A stretch of 64,000 bases of DNA from Comamonas sp. KCTC 72670 (GTDB lineage Bacteria; Myxococcota; Myxococcia; Myxococcales; Myxococcaceae), in assembly GCA_014656495.1 (NCBI GenBank), contig BNCN01000011.1, positions 248,001-312,000 on the forward strand. Reading direction: 5' to 3'. The notes beneath the pieces were generated by a model. It made no database searches. It saw only the letters and a program-made list of their open reading frames with translations, and had not been told where the DNA came from. Position 1 is the stretch's first letter. Every line of letters starts with the position of its first letter. The position numbers and the translations under genes are program-made. Positions 33,524 to 42,725 of the stretch are shown here, one piece after another.

Positions 33524-35605
33524 ATGATGAACATGCGCGCGATGCCGGTGGACCTGCCCTACCTCGAGGAAGCACAGCAGGGGCTGGTGCGCCACTTCGG
33601 CCTGTCCCGGTTCCGGCCGGGGCAGGACCAGGTCATCTCCTCGGTCCTCAGCGGGCGGAACACGCTGGTGGTGATGCCCACCGGCGCGGGCAAGAGCCTG
33701 TGCTACCAGTTGCCCGCCACGCTGCTGCCGGGCCTGACGCTGGTGGTGTCGCCGCTCATCGCGCTGATGAAGGACCAGGTGGAGCAGCTCGCCGCGCGAG
33801 GCATCCCGGCCACCTTCATCAACTCGTCGCTGTCGGACCTGGAGCGCGCGGACCGGATGCGCCGGCTGCGCGCGCGCGAGTACAAGCTGCTCTACGTCGC
33901 GCCGGAGCGCTTCCGCAGCATCAGCTTCCTGGAGACGGTGTCCTCCCTGGGCGTGGACCTGCTCGCCGTGGACGAGGCGCACTGCATCTCCCAGTGGGGG
34001 CACGACTTCCGGCCGGACTACGCGCTGCTCGGACAGGTGCGCAAGCGGCTGCGTCCCCCGCGCACGGTGGCGCTCACCGCCACGGCCACGCCGGAGGTGC
34101 GCGCGGACATCGTGCGCGTCCTCTTGATGAAGGACCCGCAGGAGTTCGCCATGGGGTTCGACCGCCCCAACCTCTTCCTGGGCAAGCAGGAGGTGGGCGG
34201 CGACGCGGACCGGCACGAGGCGTGCGCGCGGCTGGCGGGCACGGGGGGCAGCGGCATCGTCTACTGCTCCACGCGCCGGGCGGCCGAAGGCGTCTTCTCC
34301 GAGCTGCACGGCCGGGGCGTGAAGGCGGTGCTGTACCACGCGGGCATGGACGACGATGCGCGCCGCCGCGCCCAGGACACCTTCATGTCCGCGAAGGAAG
34401 CGGTGGCGGTGGCCACCAACGCCTTCGGCATGGGCATCGACAAGCCGGACATCCGCTTCGTCGCCCACGCCAACATCCCCCGGGCCGTGGAGGCGTACTA
34501 CCAGGAGATTGGCCGCGCGGGCCGGGACGGACAGGCCGCGCGCGCGGTGCTCCTCTTCAACCACTCGGACGTCTTCACCCAGGAGCGGCTCATCCAGGGC
34601 AGCCACCCGTCCGAGGCCGTGTTCGGCGACGTGTGGAACGTCCTCCAGTCGGTGGAGGAGTTCGACCGGGGCGTGCACGCGCTCGCGGGCAGTGTGAGCG
34701 CGAGCGAGTTCGAGGTCTCCGCCGCCCTGCGACTGCTGGAGCGCGAGGGCAAGGTGGAGCGCGGCAGCCGCGGCGAGGGCGAGCACGGCATCACGCTGTT
34801 GGAGAAGGCCACCTCCGCGCAGCCGCACTCGCCGGACGCGCAGCGGCTGCTCAAGTCCCTGCTCGAGACGTTCCCCGTGGGCCGGCAGGTGACGACGGAG
34901 CTGACCATCCTCGCGCGCCGCATCGGTCTGTCCGTGGACGAGGTCCGCCACGCGCTCGGGCTCTTGGAAAAGGCCCACGTCGCCAAGGTGCGGCGGCCCT
35001 TCGCGGGGCGCTCCATCCGCGCGCTGGAGCGGGTGCCCTTCCGCGAGCTGGCGCTCGACCTGAGCCGCGTGCGGGAGCAGGAGCGGCTGAACCTGGCCCT
35101 CCTGCGCCGGATGACGGAGTACGCCTACACGGACCGGGACAAGAAGTGCCGGCGCGGCTCGCTGCTTCGCTACTTCGGCCAGCGGGACGTGCCTCCGGCG
35201 TGTGGCAACTGCGACGTGTGTACGCCGGAGAAGATGCCCACGCTGCTGGCGCATGGGCCGTCCGGCTCACGCTCGAGGGGCCCGTCCTCGGCGGCGGCGC
35301 CGGTGGTGACGAACTACAGCGAGCTGGCCTCCACGGAGCTGCGGCGCTGGCGCAAGGAGCTGTCGAAGGACCTGGGCGTCGCCCCCTTCATCATCTTCAA
35401 CGACGCCACGCTGCTGGGCCTGTCCGCCGCGCTGCCCGTGGACCGCGAGGGCTTCCTCGCGGTGAAGGGCACCGGCGAGAGCCGCTGGGAGCGCTTCGGT
35501 CCCAAGGTGGTGGAAATCTGCCTCATGGCGCGCGCCGCGGGCCATGAGCCCCAAGCGGTCCCCGAGGTCGCGGCCCGCAAGCCCACCATCCGCCGGCGGA
35601 GCTGA
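33524..35605 (+). CDS. recQ: ATP-dependent DNA helicase RecQ
   Basis: 693 residues from the ATG at 33524; the frame is open to 33377. RecA-like core: Walker A MPTGAGKSLCYQLP, motif II AVDEAHCISQWGHDFRPDY (DEAH), TATATPEV, then GIVYCSTRRAAEG and QEIGRAGRDGQ (motif VI). The zinc-binding domain has C-x16-C-x2-C-x2-C (CRRGSLLRYFGQ...ACGNCDVC), followed by the winged helix. A C-terminal HRDC domain is seen near residues 600-670 (LGVAPFIIFNDATLLGLSA). RecQ unwinds DNA 3'-5' in recombination and repair. Third gene of the radC operon. Confidence 0.95.
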   Translation: MMNMRAMPVDLPYLEEAQQGLVRHFGLSRFRPGQDQVISSVLSGRNTLVVMPTGAGKSLCYQLPATLLPGLTLVVSPLIALMKDQVEQLAARGIPATFINSSLSDLERADRMRRLRAREYKLLYVAPERFRSISFLETVSSLGVDLLAVDEAHCISQWGHDFRPDYALLGQVRKRLRPPRTVALTATATPEVRADIVRVLLMKDPQEFAMGFDRPNLFLGKQEVGGDADRHEACARLAGTGGSGIVYCSTRRAAEGVFSELHGRGVKAVLYHAGMDDDARRRAQDTFMSAKEAVAVATNAFGMGIDKPDIRFVAHANIPRAVEAYYQEIGRAGRDGQAARAVLLFNHSDVFTQERLIQGSHPSEAVFGDVWNVLQSVEEFDRGVHALAGSVSASEFEVSAALRLLEREGKVERGSRGEGEHGITLLEKATSAQPHSPDAQRLLKSLLETFPVGRQVTTELTILARRIGLSVDEVRHALGLLEKAHVAKVRRPFAGRSIRALERVPFRELALDLSRVREQERLNLALLRRMTEYAYTDRDKKCRRGSLLRYFGQRDVPPACGNCDVCTPEKMPTLLAHGPSGSRSRGPSSAAAPVVTNYSELASTELRRWRKELSKDLGVAPFIIFNDATLLGLSAALPVDREGFLAVKGTGESRWERFGPKVVEICLMARAAGHEPQAVPEVAARKPTIRRRS

Positions 35606-35618
35606 GCAACACCCCAGG

Positions 35619-35999
35619 TCAGGGACTGCGCCCCCCCTGGCGCTGGGCGCGCCGCGCCAGCAGGGTCCGCACGCCCCCCATGAGCGTGCCCACCACCATG
35701 GCGAGCAGGAAGATGACCACCATGGTGGTGATGCCGAAGACGACGCGCACGCCGGCCTCGGAGATGCGGCCGGAGAAGTAGGCCGCGCGCAGCGGCGCCA
35801 TGGCGCCCGTCAGCTCCAGCGCCCTCGCGGGGAGCGAGTCCAGCGACAGCGACAGCCGCTGGAGGAAGGGCAAGGGGTAGTAGCGCAGGGCAATCTCCAC
35901 CCCGAGCCCCAGCAGCAGGTAGATGAGCGACAGCAGGAACGCGTTCCCCCACATGATTCGCAACAGGGGGGAGTCGGACCGGGAGGAGGAAGGCCGCAC
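35619..35999 (-). CDS. Two-pass membrane protein of unknown function
   Basis: 126 residues. Two clear membrane helices: residues about 15-42 (MWGNAFLLSLIYLLLGLGVE) and 87-110 (FGITTMVVIFLLAMVVGTLM). Between them is a soluble loop of about 45 residues (PFLQRLSLSLDSLPARALEL). It starts 1 bp after the stop of the 1,259-residue TPR protein gene, so it is probably translated with it and could be its membrane partner. No known family. Convergent with recQ. Confidence 0.7.
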   Translation of the reverse strand: MRPSSSRSDSPLLRIMWGNAFLLSLIYLLLGLGVEIALRYYPLPFLQRLSLSLDSLPARALELTGAMAPLRAAYFSGRISEAGVRVVFGITTMVVIFLLAMVVGTLMGGVRTLLARRAQRQGGRSP

Positions 36000-36000
36000 G

Positions 36001-39000
36001 CTACCTCGCCGCCTTCTTCTTGAGGCTGGGCAGGGCCTTCTTCACGCGCGCCGCCTCGTTCGAGCCACCCGCGAGCTTCAGGAACGCTTCATACGACGCC
36101 ACGGCCTGCGGCAGCTCTCCAGGCTCGCGCACCAGCAGGTCCGCGAGCGCCAGCCGCGCCATGCCGTCCGCGGGCTCCAGCTCCACGGCCTTCAACAGCG
36201 CGGCCTTGGCCACGGGCTCCTGCTTCTGCTTGAGCGCCACCATGCCCAGGGCCAGCTGCGCCCGCCCGTCGAAGGGCGCCAGGCGCACGGCTTCATCCGC
36301 GGCGGTGCGGGCGTCCTTCACGGCCCCCGCGCCCAGCAGCGCCCGCGCCATGGTGGTCCGGGCGAAGGCCTTGTCCCAGACGGTGGGTGCCCGCGCGGCC
36401 AGGTCCTCCAGGGTCCTCGCCGCGCCACGGCCGCCCCCGGGGAGCTGCGCGTACAGCTCCCCCACGCGGCCACAGGTGGCGTCCGGGCCCTCCCGGCGGG
36501 CCGCGGCGAAGGCCGCCTCCGCGTTGCCGCTGTTGCCCTGGCGCATGAAGGCCAGCGCGATTTCACAGAAGGTGTCCGCGTCCTTCGGGTCCAGCTTGTT
36601 GGCGCGCTCCAGCGCGGCGAAGCCGCCCCGCGCGTCACCCGCGCCGAACAGGATGGCCGCGCGCAGCTTGTGCGCCTCGGCGTCATCCGACGTCAGCTTC
36701 ACCGAGCGGGCCACCGCCGCCTCCGCGTCCTTCCGGCGGCCCGAGTGGTAGAGCGCCAGCGCGAAGCCCTTGTGCGCCGCCGCGCTGCCAGGGTTCTCCA
36801 GTTGCCAGGCCTCGAACTGCTTGAGCGCCTCCGGCGTCTTGCCCAGCGACAAGAGCGTCCGCCCCAGCGCGTCGCGGGCCTCGCCGTGCGCGCCATTGCG
36901 CTCCACCGCCTGCGTCAGCGGCTTGAGGGCCATGTCTGGCAGCCCGCGCGCCAGCATCAGCCGCCCCAGCGAGCACGCGCCCTCGTAGTCTCGAGGGTCC
37001 TTCTGGGCCTCCTCGAACTGCTGCTGCGCCTTGTCGTAGGCCCGCTCGCGCCAGTAGAGCTGCCCCAGCGCCAGGCGCATGTCGTTGCGCGGACGCTTCG
37101 CCGCCAGCAGCGCCTTCTCCAGCAGCTCGCGGGCCTGGGTGCCATTGCCCTCGGCGGCGTCCGCCAGGGCCAGCCAGGAGACGGCCTCGGGGGGATAGCG
37201 GTCATTCACCCGGGTCCGCGCCAGCTCCGCGCGAGCCCGCTTCCAATCCCCGAGCCGCGCGTAGGCGGCGCCGCGCACCAGGGCCACCTTGCGCCCTCCG
37301 TCCGCGTCCAGGCGGGTGAGCACCTCGCGCTCGCGGTCGCGGTCCAGCAGCGTGCGGCCCAGCCCCTCGCGGGCCTCGTCGCTCTTCGGGCGCAGCTTGA
37401 GCGCGGCTTCGTAAGCGGCCTGGGCCGCGTCCAGCGTCCCGGCCGCGCGGCTGGCGGCACCGAGCGCCAGTTGGAACTCGAAGGCCAGCGGCCCCTGCGT
37501 CCCCTTCATGAGCAGCGCCCGGGCCTCGGCATGCTTGCCCTGCGCGGAGAGCAGCTCACCGTGCACCAACTGCTGGCGCGCCTCGAGCCGAGGGGGCAGC
37601 TTCGGGTCCTCGGCGAGCTTCGCCACGTCCGCCAGCGCGACGTCCAGGTCCTGGTACAGCGCGAGCCGCGCCTCCGCCTGGCCGATGCGGGCGAAGGGGT
37701 GCTCGGGGGACTTCTTGCGCGCGCGCTCGTACATCTCGATGGCCTGGGGAAAATCCTCGGAGGCCTTGTAATAATCACCCAGGGCCACCAGCGCGCGGAC
37801 GTTGGAGGAGGAAGCCCGCAGCGCCCGGTCGAAGCGCTCCAGCGCCTGCTTCTCGTCCTTCGCCTCCAGCAACAGGCTGCCGGCGAGCGCATGCACCTCC
37901 GTGCTCTCCTGCTGCGAGCCGAGCAGCGCGCTTCGCGCCAACGCGCGTCCCCGCTCGTCCGCGACCAGCACGTTGGTGACGAGCACCAGCCCCGGCGCGC
38001 CATCCTTCACCCCCGGCCGCTCCAATGCCTCCAGCGCCTGACGCCGGTCCTCCGAGGCCTCGCCGTGGTCCGCGAACCGGAGCGCGTGCGCCCACGCCGT
38101 CAGGGACCAGACGCGGGTGCTGCTCTCATCCATCTCCTGGGCCTTGCCCAACTGCGCCAGGGCGGCGTCCAGCGACGCGCCCGTGTCCTGGAGGATGAGG
38201 TCCTCGGCCCGGGCCAGCGTCTCGTTCAGCGTCTGCCCGCCCTGCTTCGCGCGGATGTTGATGAAGCTGACGATGACGATGGCCAGCACCACCACGCCCA
38301 CCACCGCGCCGGCGACCTTCACGCCGTGCCGGGCGATGAACGACGTCTTGGCGGCCTCGCGCGCCAGCTTGGCCCGGAGTTCCTTCTCGTACTCCGCCGT
38401 GAGGGTTTCCGTGTCCGGCTTGCGGGCCTTCGACTTCGCCGCGCCCGAGGCGGGCGCCGCGTCCGGGATGTCCTCGAGCAGCGAGCGCTTGCCCACCGCG
38501 GAGGTCCGCGCCGCGGGGGTGGCGACCGCGCGGGGCGTCGCCGCCGTGGGCTCGGGGGGAGGGAGGTCTCCAAGGAGCCCGCCCGCGCCAGCCGACGCCG
38601 CGGCATCCGCCGCGATGGCCTCCGCCACGGAGGCGGGTTCATCATGGGCCTCGGGCCGCGACGCCTCGGCGTCCGGCTCCGCGCCAGAATCCAGCGGCGA
38701 GGGAGCGTCCTCCGAGCCCGCGGCCCGAGCGGTGTCGGCCCCCTGCCCCGCTTCACCGTCCTGCGCGGCAAGGTCCTGCCCGTCGGAGGTCTCGCCCCCG
38801 GGTGCGCCTGCGTCAGGTGCCTCGGAAGCCGCGCGCCGCGCGTCCTGCGGGGGCGCCTCCTCATCGTCTCCCAGGTTCAAATCGAGGCTCGGAACCTCCG
38901 AGCCCAACGCGGTCTGCGACACTGGCACGCGACGGTCCAGCAGCCCCAACGCCGCGCCCGCGTCACGGGCCGGCGCCGAATGGTCCACGCCGTCGCCGTG

Positions 39001-39780
39001 CGGCTTGTCGGTCCCCACCTGAGCGGCTTCGGCGCCACGTGGGGAGGCATCACCCTGCGGGGCCGTCTCTGCGCCGCGTGAGGACGCGTTGCCCGAGGAC
39101 TCCGCCCCGGCGCCACTCCCGGAGGACTCCTCCGACGAAGCAGCCTCACCGCCCTCGGCCGACCCCGCGCCGTCCGGGCCTTCCTCACTCCGCCCCGCCG
39201 ACTTCACCTTCGCGGCCTCCCCCAGCGCCGCGGCCCGCCGTCGCGCGGCGGCCATGGGCGCCGCGGGGGACGAGGACGCCTCCGGCTCGGCCTTGGGCTC
39301 CTCGGCCGGCGCATCCTCCTCCGCCGCGGGCTTCTCCAAGCCCATCAGGTCCGCGAACACGGGGGCGGGCCCACCCGCCAGCGCCTGTTGCGCCTGGTCC
39401 AGCCAGTTCTTCACGCGCCCGTCGTTGGGCTGCAGCGCCACGGCCTTGCGAAGGATGGGCAGCGCGGACCGGTACAGTCCGCGCTGCAGCAACACCTCGC
39501 CAATCAGGTTGTAGGCGTAGGGGTTGTCCTTCTCGATGGAGATGGCCTGGTCGAACTGCTCCATCGCCTCGGCGGGACGGCCCTGTTGAATGAGGCCCTT
39601 GCCCCACAACACGCGCCCCACGATGGACGCGGGGTGGTGGGAGATGCCTTGTCCGCAGACCTCGATGGCGCGCGCGGCGTCCCCCTTTTCCAGCAGGGCC
39701 TTGGCGAGTTCGACGAATACGGAAGAAGTGGGGTCCTGCCGGAGGAGCTGCTCGTAACGCTCCACCATCGACTTGGCCAT
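36001..39780 (-). CDS. Giant single-pass TPR protein
   Basis: 1,259 residues from the ATG at 39780 (MAKSMVERYEQLLRQDPTSS); the frame is open to 39921. Residues 1-140 are three to four TPR units (FVELAKALLEKGDAARAIEV). About 150-480 is a disordered acidic Ala/Glu/Ser/Pro-rich region. One membrane helix lies near 485-510 (VAGAVVGVVVLAIVIVSFIN). Residues about 520-1,259 are more than fifteen TPR-like units. This plan, cytoplasmic TPR and disordered arm, one helix and a long periplasmic TPR domain, is seen in myxobacterial envelope machines. I do not know its partner. The small two-pass membrane gene follows 1 bp later. Confidence 0.82.
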   Translation of the reverse strand: MAKSMVERYEQLLRQDPTSSVFVELAKALLEKGDAARAIEVCGQGISHHPASIVGRVLWGKGLIQQGRPAEAMEQFDQAISIEKDNPYAYNLIGEVLLQRGLYRSALPILRKAVALQPNDGRVKNWLDQAQQALAGGPAPVFADLMGLEKPAAEEDAPAEEPKAEPEASSSPAAPMAAARRRAAALGEAAKVKSAGRSEEGPDGAGSAEGGEAASSEESSGSGAGAESSGNASSRGAETAPQGDASPRGAEAAQVGTDKPHGDGVDHSAPARDAGAALGLLDRRVPVSQTALGSEVPSLDLNLGDDEEAPPQDARRAASEAPDAGAPGGETSDGQDLAAQDGEAGQGADTARAAGSEDAPSPLDSGAEPDAEASRPEAHDEPASVAEAIAADAAASAGAGGLLGDLPPPEPTAATPRAVATPAARTSAVGKRSLLEDIPDAAPASGAAKSKARKPDTETLTAEYEKELRAKLAREAAKTSFIARHGVKVAGAVVGVVVLAIVIVSFINIRAKQGGQTLNETLARAEDLILQDTGASLDAALAQLGKAQEMDESSTRVWSLTAWAHALRFADHGEASEDRRQALEALERPGVKDGAPGLVLVTNVLVADERGRALARSALLGSQQESTEVHALAGSLLLEAKDEKQALERFDRALRASSSNVRALVALGDYYKASEDFPQAIEMYERARKKSPEHPFARIGQAEARLALYQDLDVALADVAKLAEDPKLPPRLEARQQLVHGELLSAQGKHAEARALLMKGTQGPLAFEFQLALGAASRAAGTLDAAQAAYEAALKLRPKSDEAREGLGRTLLDRDREREVLTRLDADGGRKVALVRGAAYARLGDWKRARAELARTRVNDRYPPEAVSWLALADAAEGNGTQARELLEKALLAAKRPRNDMRLALGQLYWRERAYDKAQQQFEEAQKDPRDYEGACSLGRLMLARGLPDMALKPLTQAVERNGAHGEARDALGRTLLSLGKTPEALKQFEAWQLENPGSAAAHKGFALALYHSGRRKDAEAAVARSVKLTSDDAEAHKLRAAILFGAGDARGGFAALERANKLDPKDADTFCEIALAFMRQGNSGNAEAAFAAARREGPDATCGRVGELYAQLPGGGRGAARTLEDLAARAPTVWDKAFARTTMARALLGAGAVKDARTAADEAVRLAPFDGRAQLALGMVALKQKQEPVAKAALLKAVELEPADGMARLALADLLVREPGELPQAVASYEAFLKLAGGSNEAARVKKALPSLKKKAAR

Positions 39781-39869
39781 TGCGCTCGCGACTCCGGTGC
39801 TCGGGCGGGGAGCCGGACCATAGCACCCCTCTCTCGTCCGGGGCTGCTGCCGGGTGCTACCCTGGGGGC

Positions 39870-40292
39870 GTGAATCGCCTGCCTGCCCTGCTCCTCGCGC
39901 TCGTCCTCGGAGCGTGCGCAACCACGGTCAAGAAATCCAACCTGGAAGCACTCAAGCCCACCGTCGAGCGCTTTCACCAGGCCGTCCGCTGGAAGGACTT
40001 CCGGAGCGCCGCCCGCATCATCGTTCCGGAGCGCCGCAAGGACTTCCAGAAGACCCGCCTCAAGCTCAACGACGACAAGGACTTGTCCGTCACCGACTAC
40101 GAAATCGAGGACGTGAAGCTGTCCGACGACGGGCTGCGCGCCACGGTGCAGAGCCGCATCCAGTGGATGCGCCTGCCCTCGGCCTCCGAGCACACCGCCA
40201 TCGTCACCTCGGAGTTCATCTACCGGGACGGGGCGTGGCTTTTGGAGAGCCAGGAGGACGGGCCATTCGAGGGCGAGCTGCCAGCGCCCTGA
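39870..40292 (+). CDS. Small lipoprotein (SnoaL/NTF2-like fold possible)
   Basis: 140 residues from a GTG at 39870, chosen because it begins a clear lipoprotein signal (NRLPALLLALVLGAC, lipobox Cys near residue 16). The mature part, KPTVERFHQAVRWKDFRSAA, then VTDYEIEDVKLSDDGLRATV and TSEFIYRDGAWLLESQEDGP, has the alternation typical of NTF2-like lipoproteins in which a small cone-shaped fold binds a ligand. That fold is inference. Divergent from the giant TPR gene, with 89 bp between the starts. The 71-bp repeats follow 20 bp after its stop. Confidence 0.7.
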   Translation: MNRLPALLLALVLGACATTVKKSNLEALKPTVERFHQAVRWKDFRSAARIIVPERRKDFQKTRLKLNDDKDLSVTDYEIEDVKLSDDGLRATVQSRIQWMRLPSASEHTAIVTSEFIYRDGAWLLESQEDGPFEGELPAP

Positions 40293-40311
40293 GGCACACC
40301 GTCCCCCCAAA

Positions 40312-40524
40312 AAGAAACCGCCCACCGTCTCGGGGCCGGCCGAGGCGGTGGGCGTCGGGAGCTCCCCGATGGAGCGCCCTACAAGAAACCGCCCACCGTC
40401 TCGGGGCCGGCCGAGACGGGGGGCGTCGGGAACTCCCCCATGGAGTGCCCTACAAGAGTCCGCCCGCCGTCTCGGGGCCGGCCGAGACGGAGGGCGTCGG
40501 GAGCTCCCCAATGGAGCGCCCTAC
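40312..40524. repeat. Three tandem 71-bp repeats with embedded palindrome
   Basis: Copies lie at 40312-40382, 40383-40453 and 40454-40524, each exactly 71 bp and differing at only a few bases. Each holds CCGTCTCGG-N6-CCGAGACGG (one G-U pair in copy 1), a 9-bp stem, and ends GGAGCGCCCTAC. 71 is not a multiple of three and the copies follow a gene stop, so this is not coding. The palindrome could terminate or protect the lipoprotein transcript; a REP- or MITE-like origin is also possible. GGAGCGCCCTACA recurs at 42718-42730. Confidence 0.9.
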
Positions 40525-40781
40525 AGTTTGACGGAGCGACACCGTTTGCCGGGCCCGTGTCGCCGCGCCGTGATGGGCAGCACCTAGAGCAATGGGAGTG
40601 CCAAGCCCCCATCCCCCGCGAGGCACCGTCAAAGCGCTGGAGATTCAAGGGCTTGCACGTCACCGGGCTCGACGCATCCCTGCCCCAGGGAGCGGAGCCG
40701 TGACACCTGTGTCAGTGCACCCCGGGCAGGGCGCCGCGCCGGGGGTGACACGGATGTCAGGGGGCTTGGACTTCCGGGAGG
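40525..40781. other. Intergenic region, no gene seen
   Basis: Between the repeats and the epimerase stop. It has an inverted repeat GCGACAC (40536-40542)/GTGTCGC (40557-40563). No ORF with coding character or ribosome-binding site is visible. Confidence 0.5.
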
Positions 40782-41705
40782 CTAGTCGCCCTGGACGGAG
40801 CGGATGGTGTCGCGCATGGAGTGGCGCGGCTTCCAGGCCACGTCCTTCACCCAGCGGCTGCCATCCACGGCGCAGAGGAACTGGATGTGGTCCAGCTCCG
40901 GCGGCGGGAAGTTGGCGAGCCGGTACTTGAAGAGCATGCCCAGCAGCGGGCGCGCCACCGGGTGCGGCACGGGGATGGGCGAGTTCCCCAGCTCCCGCAT
41001 CACCGAGGACAGGGGCACCTCGCCCGGGCCCACGACGTTGTAGACGCCCTTGGGCTCGGGGCGGAGCGCCTCCACCATGGCGCGCGCCACGTCCTCCACG
41101 TGGATGAGCTGCACCATCGGGTCGAAGCCCGCCATCATCCAGGGCCTGCGCATGCGCAGGTAGTTGGACGGCGCGTTCTTGATGGTGGGCCCCACGATGT
41201 GGACGGGCCGGAGGATGACCGTCTCGATGTGGGGGTGCTTCCAGAAGAAGCTGTGCGCCAGCATGTCCACTTCGATGAGGTCGCGCACGCCCGAGAAGCG
41301 GCTGGCGGCCATCAACGGCGCGTCTTCCGTGAGGAAGTTGGAGTTGTCCGGGCTGGGGCCGTAGACGTTGGCCGACGAGAGCACGACGACCTTCTTCACG
41401 CCGTACTTCGCGCAGTACTCCAACAGGCGCGTGGTGCCCACGACGTTGAACGAGTGGTGCTCCTCCTCGCTCATCCGCGGGTCATGCATGATGCCCATGT
41501 GGATGACGGCGCGGATCTCGTTCTTCCGGAACACGTCCTCCGCCTTCTTCTTGCGGAGGTCCAGCTCGTACATCTCGACGTCCTTCGGCTTGCCCATGAA
41601 GGGGCGCCGGTCGATGCCGATGATGCGCTCGTGCTTGTGCAGCAGCTTCGCGAGGGTGCGGCCGAGGTTGCCGCTGATGCCCGTGACGACGACGGCCGGT
41701 CTCAT
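40782..41705 (-). CDS. NAD-dependent epimerase/dehydratase
   Basis: 307 residues from the ATG at 41705 (GAGGGGAGG upstream); the frame is open to 41744. VVVTGISGNLGRTLAKLL is the extended-SDR cofactor loop (GxxGxxG), and LLEYCAKYGVKKVVVLSSAN is the Ser block. The usual catalytic Y-x3-K is not clear: SANVYGPSPDNSN has the Tyr, but a Lys three residues on is lacking. So activity as a classic sugar epimerase is uncertain. It may be a diverged nucleotide-sugar enzyme or a binding protein. Last gene of a likely five-gene envelope operon. Confidence 0.78.
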   Translation of the reverse strand: MRPAVVVTGISGNLGRTLAKLLHKHERIIGIDRRPFMGKPKDVEMYELDLRKKKAEDVFRKNEIRAVIHMGIMHDPRMSEEEHHSFNVVGTTRLLEYCAKYGVKKVVVLSSANVYGPSPDNSNFLTEDAPLMAASRFSGVRDLIEVDMLAHSFFWKHPHIETVILRPVHIVGPTIKNAPSNYLRMRRPWMMAGFDPMVQLIHVEDVARAMVEALRPEPKGVYNVVGPGEVPLSSVMRELGNSPIPVPHPVARPLLGMLFKYRLANFPPPELDHIQFLCAVDGSRWVKDVAWKPRHSMRDTIRSVQGD

Positions 41706-41740
41706 GGTGCCTCCCCTCTTAGCACCGCCGGACGCGCCGC

Positions 41741-42595
41741 TCACCAGAACACGCCCCGGCGCTCCTTGAGGCCCTGGTGGAGCATGGACTGGATGGACGC
41801 CTTCACCGTGCGGACCTTCTTGTCCAGCTCGCTGTCCTCGTCATCCGGGCGGCCGGAGAAGCGCAGCGGCTCCCCGAAGTAGATGCGGTACTTCGTGGGC
41901 AGGGGGATGGGCAGGCCCGTGGGGGTGATGGGGAAGGACGGGAAGCCCAGCAGCTTCGCCACCGGCTTGAGGTCCATCAGCGCGGGGGCCTGCTCCTCGG
42001 CGCCCACGACGGCCACGGGGACGATGGGGGTGTTCGTCTCCAGCGCCAGCCGCATGAAGCCCAGGCCGAACTCCTGCAACTGGTAGCGCTGGGGCCACAG
42101 CTTGTTGATGCCGCGCGCGCCCTCCGGGAAGACGAGGATGGCCTCCTCCGACTCCAGGAGCCGCCGGCAGTTCTCCGGCGTGCCGACAATCTGCCCCACG
42201 CGCGCCATGAAGGTGGACACGTACGGGAGCGACGGCACCCACTTCTCCACCATGCTGCGGATGGCGCGGGGCGGGCTGGCCTCCAGCATCATCGACACGC
42301 CAATCATGGCGCCGTCCATGGGCAGCTGGCCGGAGTGGTTGGACACCAGCAGCACCCGGCCGGCGGGAACGTTCTCGATGCCGTACGCCTCCACGCGGAA
42401 GTAGTTCCGGTAGAGCCACAGGAGCGGGGCCACCGCGGACAGGCTGTAGTCCAGGTCGAAGCCGAACGGGTCCACCCCGTACTCGTTCCCCGGGCGGGCC
42501 AGGGCCTGGAGCCGCTGCTTCTGCTCGTCGTTGGCGAGCCGGTCCGTCCACTCGCGCAGGCCCTTCTTCACTCGGTCGGTGACGTTCTCCAGCAT
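41741..42595 (-). CDS. Lysophospholipid acyltransferase family protein (PlsC-like)
   Basis: 284 residues. It has an acyltransferase core with VLLVSNHSGQLPMDGAMIG in place of the standard H-x4-D: here H-x6-D, the spacing seen in the MGAT/DGAT-like branch of the family. Further blocks: LVFPEGARGINKLW (EGxR, block III) and IVPVAVVGAEEQAP (block IV). An N-terminal amphipathic region and a hydrophobic LSAVAPLLWLYRNYF suggest membrane contact. It would transfer an acyl chain to a glycerolipid or related acceptor; acceptor unknown. The epimerase gene starts 35 bp downstream. Confidence 0.85.
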   Translation of the reverse strand: MLENVTDRVKKGLREWTDRLANDEQKQRLQALARPGNEYGVDPFGFDLDYSLSAVAPLLWLYRNYFRVEAYGIENVPAGRVLLVSNHSGQLPMDGAMIGVSMMLEASPPRAIRSMVEKWVPSLPYVSTFMARVGQIVGTPENCRRLLESEEAILVFPEGARGINKLWPQRYQLQEFGLGFMRLALETNTPIVPVAVVGAEEQAPALMDLKPVAKLLGFPSFPITPTGLPIPLPTKYRIYFGEPLRFSGRPDDEDSELDKKVRTVKASIQSMLHQGLKERRGVFW

Positions 42596-42725
42596 GGGGG
42601 CTCTTTACACCACCGGCCCCGCCGCCGGGAGTGGCCCGCAACCCAGGACATGGCAACGGGGCCCCTCGGACACCCCAGCGCCGCGCGGAAGTACGCTGTC
42701 GGACAGGAGCCCGGGTGGGAGCGCC

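Noticed and set aside
32378-35254. A 958-codon minus-strand open frame opposite radC and recQ
   Set aside because: Complete RadC and RecQ motifs on the plus strand make this a shadow.
35923-39081. A 1,052-codon plus-strand open frame opposite the TPR giant
   Set aside because: Antisense shadow, Arg/Gln/Leu-rich, no ribosome-binding site and no domain.
40312-40524. CRISPR array
   Set aside because: The three 71-bp copies are directly adjoining with no spacers, only three in number, and no cas gene is near.
40525-40640. A MITE with TTTGACGG/CCGTCAAA ends (about 40528 and 40626)
   Set aside because: Only 8 bp match and no target duplication is visible; chance is likely at this length.
40379-40663. 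Small repeat-containing proteins in the 71-bp repeat region (for example peptides with SAGPETVGG)
   Set aside because: The unit is not a multiple of three, so every frame shows a repeated peptide in turn; no start signal is present.
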